DNA from: Xanthostigma xanthostigma
Lineage: Eukaryota > Arthropoda > Insecta > Raphidioptera > Raphidiidae
NCBI GenBank assembly: GCA_963575645.1
Contig: OY754467.1
Location: forward strand, 39,863,108 to 39,927,107
DNA length: 64,000 bases
Reading direction: 5' to 3'
Below the pieces are notes generated by a model. The model was not told the DNA's origin. It saw nothing but the letters and a program-made list of their open reading frames with translations, and made no database searches. The translations under genes and the position numbers were made by a program. Below, piece after piece: positions 21,711 through 35,500 of this stretch (within the stretch, counting starts at the first letter, position 1; every line of letters begins with the position of its first letter).

Positions 21711-22407
21711 TTTTTAAGTAGAAATACTCGAATTTTGAAATTTAACACTTTACGTCTTTTTTTGTTTGCTGACAAAATGATATACAACACTTTAGGAATG
21801 ACGAACTTTAAGAAAGCTAATAAACAATTTACGACATAATATTAAATAATGAAACGTTTTTCTCAGTGAAAAAACTTTTTTGACAGTGACGTCACACAAA
21901 TGAATACAATGCTTTGTGTCACTTGAATTATGAAGATGAAGATTTTTCAAATTTTTGATTAAAAAAAATTCAAACTTGGATTTACGCTAGTGTAAATATA
22001 AGTCTGGTTTCATACGATCTTGTAGACTGCCACCGTTTTTTCGTCGACTTACGTTGCAAAAATGGTCTCCACAAAAAGCGCTTTTGTTTTAACGCGATAA
22101 TAATATATAGCTTACGTGTATCCTGAAGATCTGTTCTAAATATTGTTGAAAAAATGTTTGAAATCGGATGTGTGGTTTCGGAGATTACCTTCTACATCCA
22201 AACTTACAAACTTCACCTCTTTATAATATTATAGTATAAATACCAAATGTATATTACATACCAAATAAGATAATTTTAAAAAAATAACTTTTCAGAAATG
22301 TATTTAATACGTGTGTTGGGTACACTTTCTACGAAACAAAATTAATAGTTTCAAAAGTTTTGATGTTTCGTGATTTGTATGTTACTCCAGAGCTAAAATA
22401 TCCATTT

Positions 22408-24328
22408 TAGGGATGGGCAAATGAAAAAAATATGTCGATATATATCGTATCGATATTTATAAAGAATATCGATATATCGTCGTTGGTTCTGTAATAACTC
22501 TTATGTGCAAAAAGTAAAATTTGCAGGAAAAGCCAAAAAGTGGTTATTTTAGCAATGGATAGTAAGAACTAGCAATTTCAGAGGTATATTACTAATTCAT
22601 ACTTATCTTTACTATACGTGTTTAATTAAGACGAAGTATTTTCTTAAAAAATATTTAACGTTAATTTCGGATTGATTGGCACATGGGAGGAATTATTTCA
22701 TACAACTTTTCACAGAAGAGTTACTTCCCCTTGTTGGTTACTGTAAAATTAATTTGGAGGTATTACTAGTGTATAGAGCTCCGTTTCCTGAATCTTTTCA
22801 TTTAAAAAACGTAAAATCTGCCAATTATGCACGTAAGAGCTATTATAGAACCTACGACGATATGTAGAGTAAAAAATATCGATATTTCGATATACCGATA
22901 TTTTTTCCCCAAGGATTGGTTACACACCACGATCACCATCCATAGTCATTTTTTTAACTTCCCGCTATAAGTTATTGGTTTCACTCCGATTTTCGAAAAT
23001 CGAGTTTTCGCCAGATCTCGACGTTTTGAGGTCCTAGGAAGCTATTGAAACTATTTTGGCGATGATGTCCGTAGGGCTGTATGTGTGTGTGTATGTAAAC
23101 CTTTTATATCTTTTGAACGGAGTGTCCGACTGAGACGCGGTTTGCAGCATCTGACGTGATCTTGGTGAACTAAGACTTCCTGAAAATTTGAAATGATTCG
23201 GCCCAAAAAATTTTGAGAAATCTTAAAAAAACAAGTTTCCAAAATTTTTGAAAATTTGTTTTTGTAAAATATTTTCTAAGCTACTAAACCGATTAATTCC
23301 AAAATCTAATCAGCTCTTCTCCTTTACAAACTGCGTCGATTTCCGCAAACCGCATCAAAATCGGTTCATTTGTTCACGAGATACCGTGAACGAAAAAATC
23401 GTAAAAAAGTGTTTTTTTAAAATGACTCTTAAAATTGTTATCAGATCGATTTTTTTGTAATAAATTACTTTCTTAGGCTAAAAAAACTGCGTCGATCGCC
23501 GCAAACCAAATAAAAATTGGTTCATTTGTTGATGAGATAACGTGAACGAAAAATTATGAAAAAAGTAATTTTTTAAAATTACTCGTAAAATTCTTATCAA
23601 ATCGATTTTTTTTGTAATAATTTACTTTCTTAGGTTAAAAAAACTGCGTCGATCGCCGCAAACCGCATCAAAATCGACTCATTTGTTCACGAGATATCGT
23701 GAACGAAAAATTTGTAAAAAAGTGTTTTTTTTTTTTAATTACTCGCAAAATTCTTATGAGATCGATTTTTCTGTGATAAATTACTTTTTTTAGGTTAAAA
23801 AATTGCGTCGACTGCCGCAAATTGCATCAAAATCGGTTCATTTGTTCATAAGATATCGTGAACGAAATTTTCGTAACAAAGTGTTTTTTTTTTGAGCTCG
23901 AAGAGCTAAAAAATAAACTTCTTGCTATATTTTATATATTTTTGAGCGTTTTGAACTCGAAAATAGCGGGAAGTTACAGGGATGGCCTGCAGGGTCAAAC
24001 TTCTTTTCAAATTTTTTGGGTTGCGTTCAAGGCGAATCAAACTACACTCATAGGACTGTGCTCGAAATATAGAGGCCGCGCTTACGCAGAAAGTTCGCGC
24101 GCCCTGGTGTTCAATTTATGCATGAAACGGGCAAAAATGTGATGATCGGAGCAATACGCATAGAGAAGAGAGGTCAGATACATGCGATGTATGTACAGAG
24201 CTCTTAAAAAAATATTGAATTTGGCACTCGGAAATAAATATCGAATATCAATATTACGAAATTAAAAATATTGACGATATATATCGATTATTTTCTAAAA
24301 AAATATCGATGTTTTTTACCCATAACTA
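22408..24328. mobile_element. hAT-type element, 1.9 kb, with a nested TIR element
   Basis: A perfect 8-bp target duplication ATCCATTT lies at 22400-22407 and 24329-24336, and the left duplicate preserves the empty site. The ends are TAGGGATGGGCAAA and the inverse of TAGTTATGGGTAAA, with subterminal TATCGATA motifs at both sides. No transposase was recognised. A second TIR element is nested at 22955-23976. Confidence 0.85.
22955..23976. mobile_element. Nested TIR element with internal tandem repeats
   Basis: A perfect 14-bp terminal repeat TAACTTCCCGCTAT bounds about 1.0 kb. Inside are four units of roughly 110-120 bp (about 23270-23890), each with AACTGCGTCGATCGCCGCAA-like sequence, a TTCATTTGTTCACGAGAT core and GTGAACGAAAAA. 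No coding sequence was recognised and the target duplication is unclear. Confidence 0.65.
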
Positions 24329-24415
24329 ATCCATTTTACATTTTTTTTAAGAAAGCAATGTCAACAATACAAATAATTTTAAAAAGAAAATAACAAAAAA
24401 ACTGTGTAAACGGTA

Positions 24416-25734
24416 AGGGAGACTGGGGTTGGTTGTTACAGCGGCAATGGCGGCTAAACAGAGAACGCTATATTGATGCTAGAAAGAGACAAATGATCAC
24501 GCGATCATCAGCCGGTACACCACGTGACCTAGTCGTGCTAGCGTGTTTGTGTGAGAAGCCCGTGCATGCTGCTGTCAAAATTGCAGGCTAGTAATATTTT
24601 TGTTTTTTAGTAATATTGGTTTACAACTTGTTTTCCATAAAAGTAGAGATGTGTGTGTTGTGATAACTATGCCCTAATGCCTTTTTTTGCAATGAATCTA
24701 CGTTTATATAGTTATACTTATATGCGCTTTTACTACTTAACCTTATAAGGTCAGTTTTAGCGTTGGTGCTAAAAGTGACATTTGCTCGGGACATGTTGTG
24801 ATTTGTCACTACCTTCCCCGTAGTGTTTCTTGCATACTGATATAATTTCAGCTACATAATATGTTGTTTTTTGTAGGATGAGGACGTATAAAAGAAAAAC
24901 CTAGCGTAGAAAAATAAAGGGACTTACAAAAAGATGATAATTTTTGCCTGATATGTTGTGAACCGTTTGATCAGAGTCGAGCTGCTGAGGAATGGGTACA
25001 GCGTGTTGTTTGGAAGTAATGGTCACATGTGAAGTGTGCTAAGGGAAATGTTTTATCCTACATATTATGTTTGAATTGTGAAAGTGATTGTTCAGACTAT
25101 ATAGTGACTGTTCAGACTATATAGTGACTGAACTGCTTTGTTTAGCTTTTAGGATCTGATTGATTTTTTAAAAGAGTGGTATATTTTATTTTTTGTTGAT
25201 TAGGCATAATGTATATTTTGTTGATTCATACTAATTTTTTGTTTCATAAAAAGGTTTATAATTCTCTTCTAGGTTGAAAGCTACCGATATTTTGTTTTTA
25301 TAAAGCATAAGACCAAATAATAAGATTATAATTTTGTTTAAAGTTAGAAGTTACATTGTTTTTGTTTCAAAGAGGCAAAAGACTGCTTTGTAATACATTG
25401 TTGACATAATAATATTTTATTTTTACTTAAATTAAGAGAAGAAACTGTGATTGTTCTTAATAAAAAGTCTTAGATTACGTTTGTTTTTTGTTGTAACATT
25501 TTGCTCATTATATAGTGTAACAACCAACCCCTGGCGCGGGGTTATAAGTTACACGCCTCTATTCCTGGACTTTATTGATTTATGTCATGTCTAAGTATTG
25601 AATAACAAAAATTATTTTTAAATTTAAATCCTTAATAGTTATTTAATCAAACAATCGTACATTCTGACAAAATAAATAAACAACAAATTGTGACACTTTA
25701 TAAAAAAAATGTCACAACCAACCCTAGTCTCCCC
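24416..25734 (+). mobile_element. Tc1/pogo-type element with relic of a zinc-binding transposase C-terminus
   Basis: TA target duplications lie at 24414-24415 and 25735-25736; the left duplicate has the empty site. The terminal repeat is about 24 bp (GGGAGACTGGGGTTGGTTGT and its diverged inverse). Near 24878 it reads MRTYKRKT, a pogo-like start. Near 24932 it reads DNFCLICCEPFDQSRAAEEW then, after a stop codon, WSHVKCAKG..CLNCESDC. That resembles the Cys/His-rich C-terminus of pogo-type transposases. The middle is deleted and the reading frame is broken. Confidence 0.75.
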
Positions 25735-25980
25735 TACATATATAATAAATTGATGTCGAAGGGTTATATCTGAAATTTTTTTAACAATTTTATAAGGTAT
25801 ATTTAAATTTGTGTTTACACACGCGACTAATTCTTTCCATCAACAAATATACAAATTATGGTATACCTAAGGCTTTATAAATTAAATAAAAACTTAAAAA
25901 TCTATCCACCCAAAACAAACTACTCCTTCAGTCTTCGTTTGTTTAAAAAGTATCAAATAATTGTATATATATCAATATAA

Positions 25981-26215
25981 TATCTATACTAATATTATAA
26001 AGAGGTAAAGTTTGTAAGTTTGGATGTAGGAGGTAATCTCCGAAACTATACTCAGTCGATTTCAAAATTTTTTCACCAATATTTAAAATTGACCTTCAAG
26101 ATGGACATACGCTGTTAAAATAAAAGCTATTTTCCTGGAGACCGATTTTACAGCCTAAGTCGACGGAAAAACGGTAGTAGTCTACAAATTCGGGCTATGC
26201 TCGACTGGGCCGCTT
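25981..26215 (+). mobile_element. Helitron-like copy (family B)
   Basis: Begins CTATACTAATATTATAAAGA and ends TCGGGCTATGCTCGACTGGG followed by CCGCTTG. The counterpart in the left copy is 5208-5460. Confidence 0.5.
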
Positions 26216-26299
26216 GTAATATTATTATAAAGGCTGATATTTATGACCGCGTTGGGGACTGCTGAAAAATATCAAATTCGGATGTGGTCATTAATGTAT

Positions 26300-26712
26300 A
26301 TATAAAATTATCCAGTCACAATTATTTTGGTCGCGCGAATCTCCGAAATCACTGAACCGATTTTAATGAAATTTTGTAAATGTGTCTTGCTTGGTGCAAC
26401 TTACGCTATAGGATAGTTTTTATTAAATATTTTGTACAAAATTACGTTGTTTTCTCAAAAAAATGCTTTTGTAACATGTAACGACATCTCATAGAATTTA
26501 CTCAAAGCTATAAGTTCAGAAACAAACAAAAAAATACTGTTTTAGTATCAAGTAGCGACACATGTTAGAATTTGCTCAAAGCTATTAGTTCAGAAGCAAA
26601 ACTGGTAGTATTTGCTCTAAGCTATTAGTTTAGACGCCGGGTCGTAAACGAAATACATTTTGCATAATTATATCTATCGCAACCGGATGAAATCGGCACG
26701 GACCGCTAGTAT
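26300..26712 (+). mobile_element. Helitron-like copy (family A)
   Basis: GTATATATAAAATTATCC, then the family A body, ending CAACCGGATGAAATCGGCAC followed by GGACCGCTAGT. The CT-A/G 3' terminus next to a short palindrome fits a non-autonomous Helitron. Confidence 0.55.
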
Positions 26713-27217
26713 ACCTATAATTGTTTATTTCAATTATAACTTATAAGTCAGAAGTCACGACATATTATACGATCGCTATTATAACATTAAGCAGTATTAC
26801 ACATTTTCTCAAATGAATGTTATGTAAAAATACCTTCTCAGTATTTCTCGGATAGTTTGTTTGTCCGAATCTGAAGAAAAAGTAGGTACTAATCGGTGAA
26901 ATTAGAGTTTAAGTGGATTAGTTCCAAAAATCAGAGCATCTACTTTTGTTAAGAAATTATTTTATACTTTTTAGTTCGTTTTAAAAACGTGGTACTAATA
27001 TTAAAATTTTTATTTCTTTTATTATTTCCACATTTTCTTGTACTGTCATCTAATTCTGAGTTAATTTAAAAATTTCAGGTCTCTATGTCATCAGGAAGTT
27101 AGTTTAAAATCAATTACAGACAGACATATTATAAGAAAGCACAATAAATGTTTATTTACACATTTTTATTACTCCTGGTTGTAGATAGCATTTGTTGAAA
27201 ATCATTTATGTTCGTAT

Positions 27218-27657
27218 GGGCTATGTGCACGGAGGCGGAGTTACAAATTTTTCGATGCGAGCGTTTGTGTTGAGCACTAGGGGAAACTTTGATCTCCAAT
27301 TTTACGTATGTCAGTGAGCAATGTTTATTAAAAGTGAAAGTAGTTATAATTTTATAAAGTTTTTTAATTACAAAGAAAACATAGGAAAACTAAGCGATCT
27401 GGAAATGCTTGTTGTGTTCCAGGCTGTTGCGCTGATGGCGATTTAAGTAAAATCAAGACCATTAGCGTCATAATTTGACGTTCCGCTGTCAGTGTAAATA
27501 AACATCAGTTTTTCTTATTACATTTTTTTTGACACATTATGGCCAACTAAAGTTTTTGACTTATCACCATAGAAACATGTCGCGATTTCCATAAAAAGTT
27601 AGTTCAATAATTCTCTATTACCCACTAGCGGCGCTAATAGGCTTCGTGCACACAGCC
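27218..27657. mobile_element. TIR element with a THAP-like coding scrap
   Basis: Absent from the left duplicate (empty site near 6333). The ends are GGGCTATGTGCACG and the inverse of GGCTGTGTGCACG, flanked by TAT. Near 27397-27440 a frame reads SGNACCVPGCCADGDLSK, resembling the CxxxC start of THAP zinc fingers found in P-type transposons and host genes. The superfamily is not settled. Confidence 0.6.
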
Positions 27658-28547
27658 TATAGTGTAAGTTCAAGTGAGAAATGTTTTAATGACGTCAGTC
27701 AGATTTATCATTAAAGCAATCAGAATTTTCCGTATAATTGTATTAATTGTGTTAAATTACAAACAGTCAATGTATGACGATATGATGGCTATTTTCAAAT
27801 AAACGATAAGCAGTTAGGAAAGAAGGTACACACTTTTAATTTTTAAATTATTTTTACTAGTTCATAAATAAATATTACTCCAATATAGACTGTTTTTATG
27901 TTAATTTTTTTTAATCTACCCCCTTTAAAATAGCCACATTTAATGCCCAAATTTAACTCTAGAGCGTAAAGTAAAACAAACAATTTCAATAGTAATTTTC
28001 ATTATTAAAAGTGAAGTATGCTACACAATTAAAATACCAAAAATTTTTAAAATATATTGAAAATGAAGTGAAAAGCAGCTATTTTATAGAAGTACGAACA
28101 AAAAATACTATATCTAGATACGCGGCAGCGTGTCAAGCCAAGTTTGAAGAAAAACGAAGCAGCAGCCGTGTGTTATATTACACGAAACATTTGAAGCCAC
28201 TTGTGACCCTTTAATAACTCAAAATCTATTTAACATAAACACATGAAATTTGATTTATATGAAGGAAAAAATCAGAAAACAGTGATTTTTTAAGATTTGA
28301 TATATTTTCCAAGCAATCGATTTTTATTAACAGCTAGCGCCTCTCTAATATCTTTTATAATAAAATACCTCTTGATTTCAAAATTTTGATTTCCATTTTG
28401 AGCTCTCGCAATTATTGGACGTCCACTTAGGTTATAGACTTGGCCAAACAGTTCTAAAGATGAAATGAATATGAAACGTTTGTTTTGTTAGGAGGGTATC
28501 TATGTTTCCGTGCAAATGTCTTATTCTGATGCTCTAAATCTGGTAAC

Positions 28548-28553
28548 TTTATT
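28548..28553 (-). promoter_or_regulatory. Candidate poly(A) signal of IR-C
   Basis: AATAAA on the minus strand, about 12 bp after the IR-C stop codon. Implied 3' UTR is very short; a weak call. Confidence 0.35.
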
Positions 28554-28564
28554 ATGTCAAATCT

Positions 28565-28820
28565 CTATGGTAAACGTTCATCATGCAAAAAATTCACTTG
28601 TAATTGATTATTGATTATTCGTCCATGCTTCCATCGCCAGCAACATTCCAGTAACAAAATGAATAGAGTCAATACATAACTTGACAACATTAAGATCAAA
28701 AGCGGAGTTATATTTTCCAATCCAACTTGTTGAAAACTTTCGTCAGTTTCTTTGGGTATTGTAGAAAATTCGTGAATTAGGAATTTCTCTAATAAACCAG
28801 CATTCTTCATTTCCTGTAAT
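28565..28820 (-). CDS. IR-C exon h (last exon: M3 and tail)
   Basis: Acceptor TTTCTAG|ATTACAGG, phase 2. It encodes LQEMKNAGLLEKFLIHEFST, the M3 helix, and a tail ending HDERLP-stop. Upstream in-frame sequence is intronic. Confidence 0.9.
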
Positions 28821-31800
28821 CTAGAAACACATTTTATCAATGTCTTGTAAAAATAAATAATTTTTATATAAAAATAGTATTTTTGTAGGTTTATTTGCAT
28901 ATGACCTAAAATAATAAAGTAAAGCTTTTTCAAATGAAGTATTAAATATTTTACCATTCCAACCACAAATGGAGAATGGTGCTAGTTTAGGTCAAAAATC
29001 ACTTTTCAAAATATTTCAATATCTTTTCATTTTGATGTCCCCCGAATCCAAAAAACATATTTTTGGAAAAACTCTGTGCGTCTGTTTGTCTCTTAGTCTG
29101 ACAGGAGCACGATACAGGTCAAACGGATGAACGGATTGAAACCAAATTTTGGGAGAATGTTTGGTATGCAAATATGAAGAGCCCTATTGTTTTTTAGGGA
29201 AAATCGACGCATGCGTAGAAGATATATATGCTATAATAATAATAATAATAATGATAATAATAATAACAATAATAATAATATATTTATTATATATATAGCT
29301 ATCTGCTATGAAACAAGTCAAATGTGCATAACGGTGTTTGTTTTAGATAATAATGGTATACTTTTCACAACGGATTATTATTCTATTTATTTTTTCAAAA
29401 AAGTTTCGTTGAAATTTTTTTTTTCTAAACTTTATAGTTTCAAAAATATTATGAAAATAAAAAAAAATCAGCTGTTCTTTTGTTTTGTAGATCGCTCAGA
29501 AATAAACTAGTTAAGCATGTGTTGATTAATTTTTACATGACATATTATGTAGGTAACTATGGAAAGGAATAGCAAATATCATATTGAATACTAGCCATTA
29601 ACCGCGTCACTTCACGCGATATCAGAAATTTTCTTTTCTTTATTATACTATATCAAATGTAAAAATTTTGAAGTTGGAATAGTCCCGTCGCTCAATTGGC
29701 TGGAATTTAACGATTTAATTCCATTTTAATACCCTTCATCTCACCGTTTTCGAAAGAGTCCAGAATAAGACAAATTTCTTGAAACAATGAAGCTTTGTGA
29801 CGTTGGAATATTCATGTCGATCAGAAGAACATCACAAGACAGGCCATTTTTAAAAAAATTTGCCGATGCTTTGTTGAGAAAGAAAGCGTATTTATTCTGT
29901 TTGCAAACCTTCCTCAATCCTTCCATATATGAATGGGGAAGATGTGCGTCCTCTTCCAATACTTCTTTACGTATTTTAGTAAATATGTGCATCGGATCAT
30001 TTGAGCGCTATAAATATAACGATCAAATTGATATTTATAAAAAATAAATAAGTAGAACACAATAAAATTTGATTTAATCAAGACGAAATTTATATACATC
30101 TGATCATAACTAGACTGAAAATTTAATTAAACTTGTCTTAAAATGACCCAACAGAACGGATTATACCATATTATTATTTTTGTTGCATTTCTGTAACGTT
30201 CCAAAATAAAGGATGAAATTATTTTCCCCGCATCGGCTTATCATTTCTTAGATATATAGTCCCTAGCCCATTTTAATTTTCAATATGTCGTTGAAATAAA
30301 CCTTTCAACACTTTCTTATAATTTTATAATCGACTCGAGTAGCATCTTTTTACCTGATTTTTTTTTTATTTAAAAGTGTAAAGGTGTTTCGACACTGACA
30401 TTTTTAAACCCTTCCAAATGACAAAAAGATTCAATAATAAGAAGAATAAAACGCAACAATATGTAAATAAACCAATAATAAATGAAAACGTGTAAAAGAT
30501 AAAATAATAATAAACTTCAGAGGGCCCGGTCTTACGTGCCTAGGGGCCGCATGAAGGGGAAATCCGCCCATGCAGGCATAATTTTCACAAACAAACAAAC
30601 AGACGAGAAGTTCAAATGTTGATAGGTATCTAAAAATTATGTGAATACCAGCTATTTTACACAATGAAGGCACAGCTGAATTTCAAGCCAAACAAAAGAA
30701 CTTATAATTAGTTTCAAAATATTTTCAAGTCACGTACATTAAATAGTTCATGACTGTATGTTCCATATCTGACCCCTAAAGTGTACGTCCCGTCTTTGTA
30801 CAATTCGTCCAGGTTATTGAAAGGAATTTGTGTAATCCTTGTCGTTAAAAAGCTGATAAGTGAGGCCGAATACGCAGCCATTACAACCACGGCTGACATA
30901 TAAACGCTCAAATAAACCAATCGATTTGGGGATAAGTTTGGCAAGGTCTCACATCCTGAAACGTATAAAAGCTATTAAATTCCGATTATAGTATGAACTG
31001 AGTCTTCACTGAACACTTGGTAAAATGAAAGATGATGAATTTAGTCTTACAAACTATACTGTAACGAACATTAATAATTATTGCTGTAAAGTTATAATGG
31101 TGGAGGTGCAGAAGTCTACCCTTTTCTTCCACCACAATCACGATTATTTAATATCTTAATACATAAAAAGTACGTGTCACATCTTTGTCTGCGATGAACT
31201 CCTAAACTACTGAAACGATTTTAAATTTGATTTGCACACCGTGTGCAATTCGACCCAGCTTGAAAGATAGGATAGCTTACATTTCAATTTATAGTCGCAA
31301 TATTATTTTATTGCAAATTATTATTTGTCTATTCCTTGACAGTCAGTAGATGAATAAGGGGGTTTCTGGGCCACTTGAAAAATAGTCTTTGTCCGCGATG
31401 GACTCCTAAACTACTGAACCGATTTTAAATTTGATTTGCACACCGTGTGCAATTCGACCCAGCTTGAAAGATAGGATAGCTTACATTTCAATTTATAGTC
31501 GCAATATTATTTTATTTCAAATTATTTGTCTATTCCTTGACAGTCAGTAGATGAATAAGGGGGTTTCTGGGCCACTTAAAAAATAGCTTGAAAACAGCTA
31601 TTTTTACCCCCTCCACTTTTATAGATTTGTGTACAATTTCTCGAATTTTAAAGTTAGACATATCAAGTTTGGACTCAAATTAATCGGGGATCTGAGACGA
31701 GTTCAACGATGGTATTCAAGTAGGGGGTGGCAGCAACCCTTAACATTTCCACCTCTTTCGAATTTTAAAGTACATCAGTTTTTTTGGACTTAAATGAAGC

Positions 31801-32422
31801 AGGAAGCATGGTGTTCACCGGTGGTGGTTTACCCCCACTCCAGCTGAGTGTAATTTGACACCTGAGGAGTGAGCTCAAACCGGCGTATTATACTACTACA
31901 GTCATAATAGAACCATATAAGATGGCAATACCTGTTGACTGGATTGAGTGAATATTCAATAGATGGCGCAACGAACTTAACAACCATATATCTAGATCGA
32001 GGATGTAAAAAAACTGAATATCGTTTAAAACTGCTCGGCACGACGGCGCAGCCGGAGTGCTCGACATACACACATATACGCCCATGTATATTGTAAAATA
32101 GCTAGCAATTAATAAAATAGATAGATAGATGTTCCAATTAAATTGTTTTATTATTTCACTTTATACGTAGCGAAGCACGTACAGGGCCGCTAGTTAATTT
32201 ATATGTTATAGATAACCGGGTCGCCCGGATAAAGTCGACAATGTGACAACTCTAGGATTCTTCTTCATACAATTTTACACACAAAGATTTCAGATTATAG
32301 AAGTTCGACAACTAATATTATATCTTATATTAATTGTAATTTGTGGACATATTCTACGCTAAGAAGGCCAATTGAATAAACAAGTAACTATCAAGCTATC
32401 TATAATAATAATAATAATAATG

Positions 32423-32515
<93 letters not shown>

Positions 32516-35500
32516 TTATTTTATTTCATACGTACAACAAAGTATACAGGAAATCGTCATATAAAATTACAATAAAACCTACGACACAAACTCATAATTC
32601 ATAAAATCTTCGTAAGAATAAAAACATTTAAAAAAGAGAAAATTCCTTACAATATATATTATTATTATTATATATTACTAGCGGCCCTGTACGTGCTTCG
32701 CTACGTATAAAGTGAAATAATAAAACAATTTAATTGGAACATCTATCTATCTATTTTATTTATTTTAAAATATACATGGACGTATAATATGTGTGTATGT
32801 CGAGCACTCCGGCTGCGCCGTCGTGCCCGGTGCAAAAGAACGAATGGGGAAGGAAGAAAAAAAATTTAGGGGTGGACTACCCCTAACATTTAGGGGGATG
32901 AAAAATAGATGTTGGCCGATTCTCATAGATACCGGATAAGCACAAAAAATTTCATCAAAATCGGTCAAGCCGTTTCGGAGGAGTATGGCAACGAAAACTG
33001 TGACACGAGAATTTTATATATATAGAGATATACCTATATTATATTATCAGCGGGTATCTTAAAAATCTAAACGACTGAAAATGTGCCGGAACATAATTTG
33101 GATGTTTTGAGGTACCTTGCTGACAGTAAGCTCCAAATATATCGAGCAAAACTTTAGTAATTGCGTCATTTTCTATATTTCTTCCATGTGAAAGACCAAT
33201 ACGTTTCATACATCCAATTACGGTTGGTGCTAGGATTATAATACTTATGACACCCCACCAAACACTAGGACTGAATGGTTCGAGAAATGTTTCCCAATTG
33301 ATTTGTTCTTGTACTTTGATGACTATGACATAGCTGAAACAATATCAATATCCTAAATTAGCAAAACATTTATGATAAAAAATTTTGAGCACTATATTTC
33401 TCGCTTGAAATTAATATGTCAAACATTGTCAAGAAATCTAATATGACAATTATTTTAGATTGTGACCACACATATTTTACTATAAAAAAAGCATTGTAGA
33501 ATTTTAAACCGATCTTTCTAAAAAATAATTGATTAAAATTGTGGATAATGCTTTTTGCAGGTCAGCATAAGCCTTCTTGTTTTCTTTTATGGATCGCACC
33601 GATAATAATAATTATTGGTAACCACGTAGATTTCAAAAAGTTAATTCAATTGTTTTAACCTTGATTCATGAAGTACAAATGAAAATTTTATTTTTTGAAT
33701 ACGTGTTTTGTCGAGAGCCAGAGCCTGTAAACCAACGTCTGCTTCGTTTTCGTGAACGGCGCTTATTAAATCTGCGGTTCCAGTAATGTTTTTCCCAATT
33801 TTCGAATTTTCTGTTATGTAGACTGTACTGCAATATGTAAATTTTCTTTATGTAGAACCATATAACAAAAATAAATATTGAACTTTTTTTTTACTTTCCA
33901 AAAACGCTTCAAAAGGCTTGTTTGGTAAAACGTTTGTAAACATAAAATCGTGTGTAATCTATGATACATAATATAATCTAAGATCCGGTATTAGAAATAT
34001 ATACCCTCATCTGTTATTTGATTATGACAAAGGTTATATCTTAGATAATATATACATTGATAAATCGCACATGTGTTGGCTAGCTAAATCGCGTACCGAT
34101 GCTGTTAAATTAAATAAATTCTAATTGTCTTTTTTTGGATCAATTTCCCCGATGTGTTAATCATAAAAAAAGAGCCTAAGATGAGAGAATATGACACAAG
34201 GAATTGGAATATACCATTGATTATATACATACCTATATATAGATCATCCACATAAACATACCTAGTAAATAGTTGTGTGCTATGTGTACTTTGGGTTTAT
34301 TTGTTGGGTAACATTTTATTTGTGTCATATTGTCTCATCTTAGGCTCGATTTTTATGATTAATAAATCGAGGAACTTGATCCAAAAAAGTCAATTAGAAT
34401 TTATTTAATTTAACAGCATCGGTACGCGATTTAGCTAGGCAACCCATGTGCGATTTATCGAAGAATCTCGCTAGAGATTCTTTTCTGTGCTAAATGCCAA
34501 CGAATCTCTAGCGTATTCTTATACATTGATTTTGCCTTTGTCCCATATAACGCCGTGTATATGAAGCAAGTTTCCAAGTTTTATAGTTCTGTGACCACGT
34601 GACTTTCATAGGACCGATTTTTCGTATCACCCATATATACTTCTGTACCATAATAACAGCTTATACTGTGTGAGTGCCCGTGGACGAGCGGGTTACGACG
34701 TAGGCTAGTAATAACTAATAACAGGGTCTTGAGTTCGATTCCCGCCAGCATCATTGGAAAATTTTTTTTTTTCAATTTTTAATTTTTTTATGTTTTTTAT
34801 TGTTTTTTTTTATTTTTAATTTATTTTCTCAATTTTTTTCTCATATTATATTTTAATTTCTTTTTTAATTTTTAATTTTTTTTATTTTCTTTTTTTTTGA
34901 ACAATTCACTCGTCAAATCTTTTATTAAAAATAGCAAAATATATGATTGAAGTTAGATTTAAATAAATTAATTTATTAAAAAACATATTTATCATAAAAA
35001 GTGCAACAAAAATTAAAAAGTGAAAAGATTACGAAGTGAAACTTCTTTTTTTAATGCAAAATAAGTATTTTACAAATGATATGAAAAAAATTTGTATTTT
35101 TAATGGTGGGCCTTGTTCATTGATTTTTTTTTTCATGCCTTCAAAATGTGCCTTCATGGAATCTTCAAGAATATCCATATTTCAAATGAATATAAATAAA
35201 AAAAAAAAAACTAAAAAAAAAAAATATATACGCGTCGACTTGAGAACCTCCTCCGTTTTTGTTTTTCGTCGGTTAATAAAAAAGAATCATGTATTACAGA
35301 GCATAGACTTGTTATAGCTCATTTTTATTTTTAATAGACTTCACATGGATATTATTGGATTGTTTACAAATTGAACGCGGCAAAATATAAATGCACTTTT
35401 GTAGTAAAAATCAAAAGTCGATTATTGCAATTTCTATAACCGACTTTTGATTGTTACTTCTTATTTAACAAAATACATGAGAGACGCGCTCGAAACCACA

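Larger units (their letters stand above)
16612..28105. repeat. Right copy of the segmental duplication (5' half of IR-B plus upstream DNA)
   Basis: Co-linear with 1-6785. Elements private to this copy are hAT 19401-20475, fold-back 18451-18551, fold-back 21190-21593, hAT 22408-24328, pogo/Tc1-type 24416-25734 and a TIR element 27218-27657. These explain most of the extra length. Similarity stops about 460 bp before the last exon of IR-C. Confidence 0.88.

Noticed and set aside
23270..23890. Regular repeats that could suggest a CRISPR-like array
   Set aside because: Units are about 115 bp, diverged and adjacent without unique spacers, inside a transposon of a eukaryotic genome.
28011..28214. 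67-codon plus-strand ORF next to IR-C
   Set aside because: No similarity recognised and it spans the duplication edge; the left duplicate does not preserve the frame.
32372..32575. Poly-isoleucine ORF
   Set aside because: Product of the (ATA)n microsatellite.
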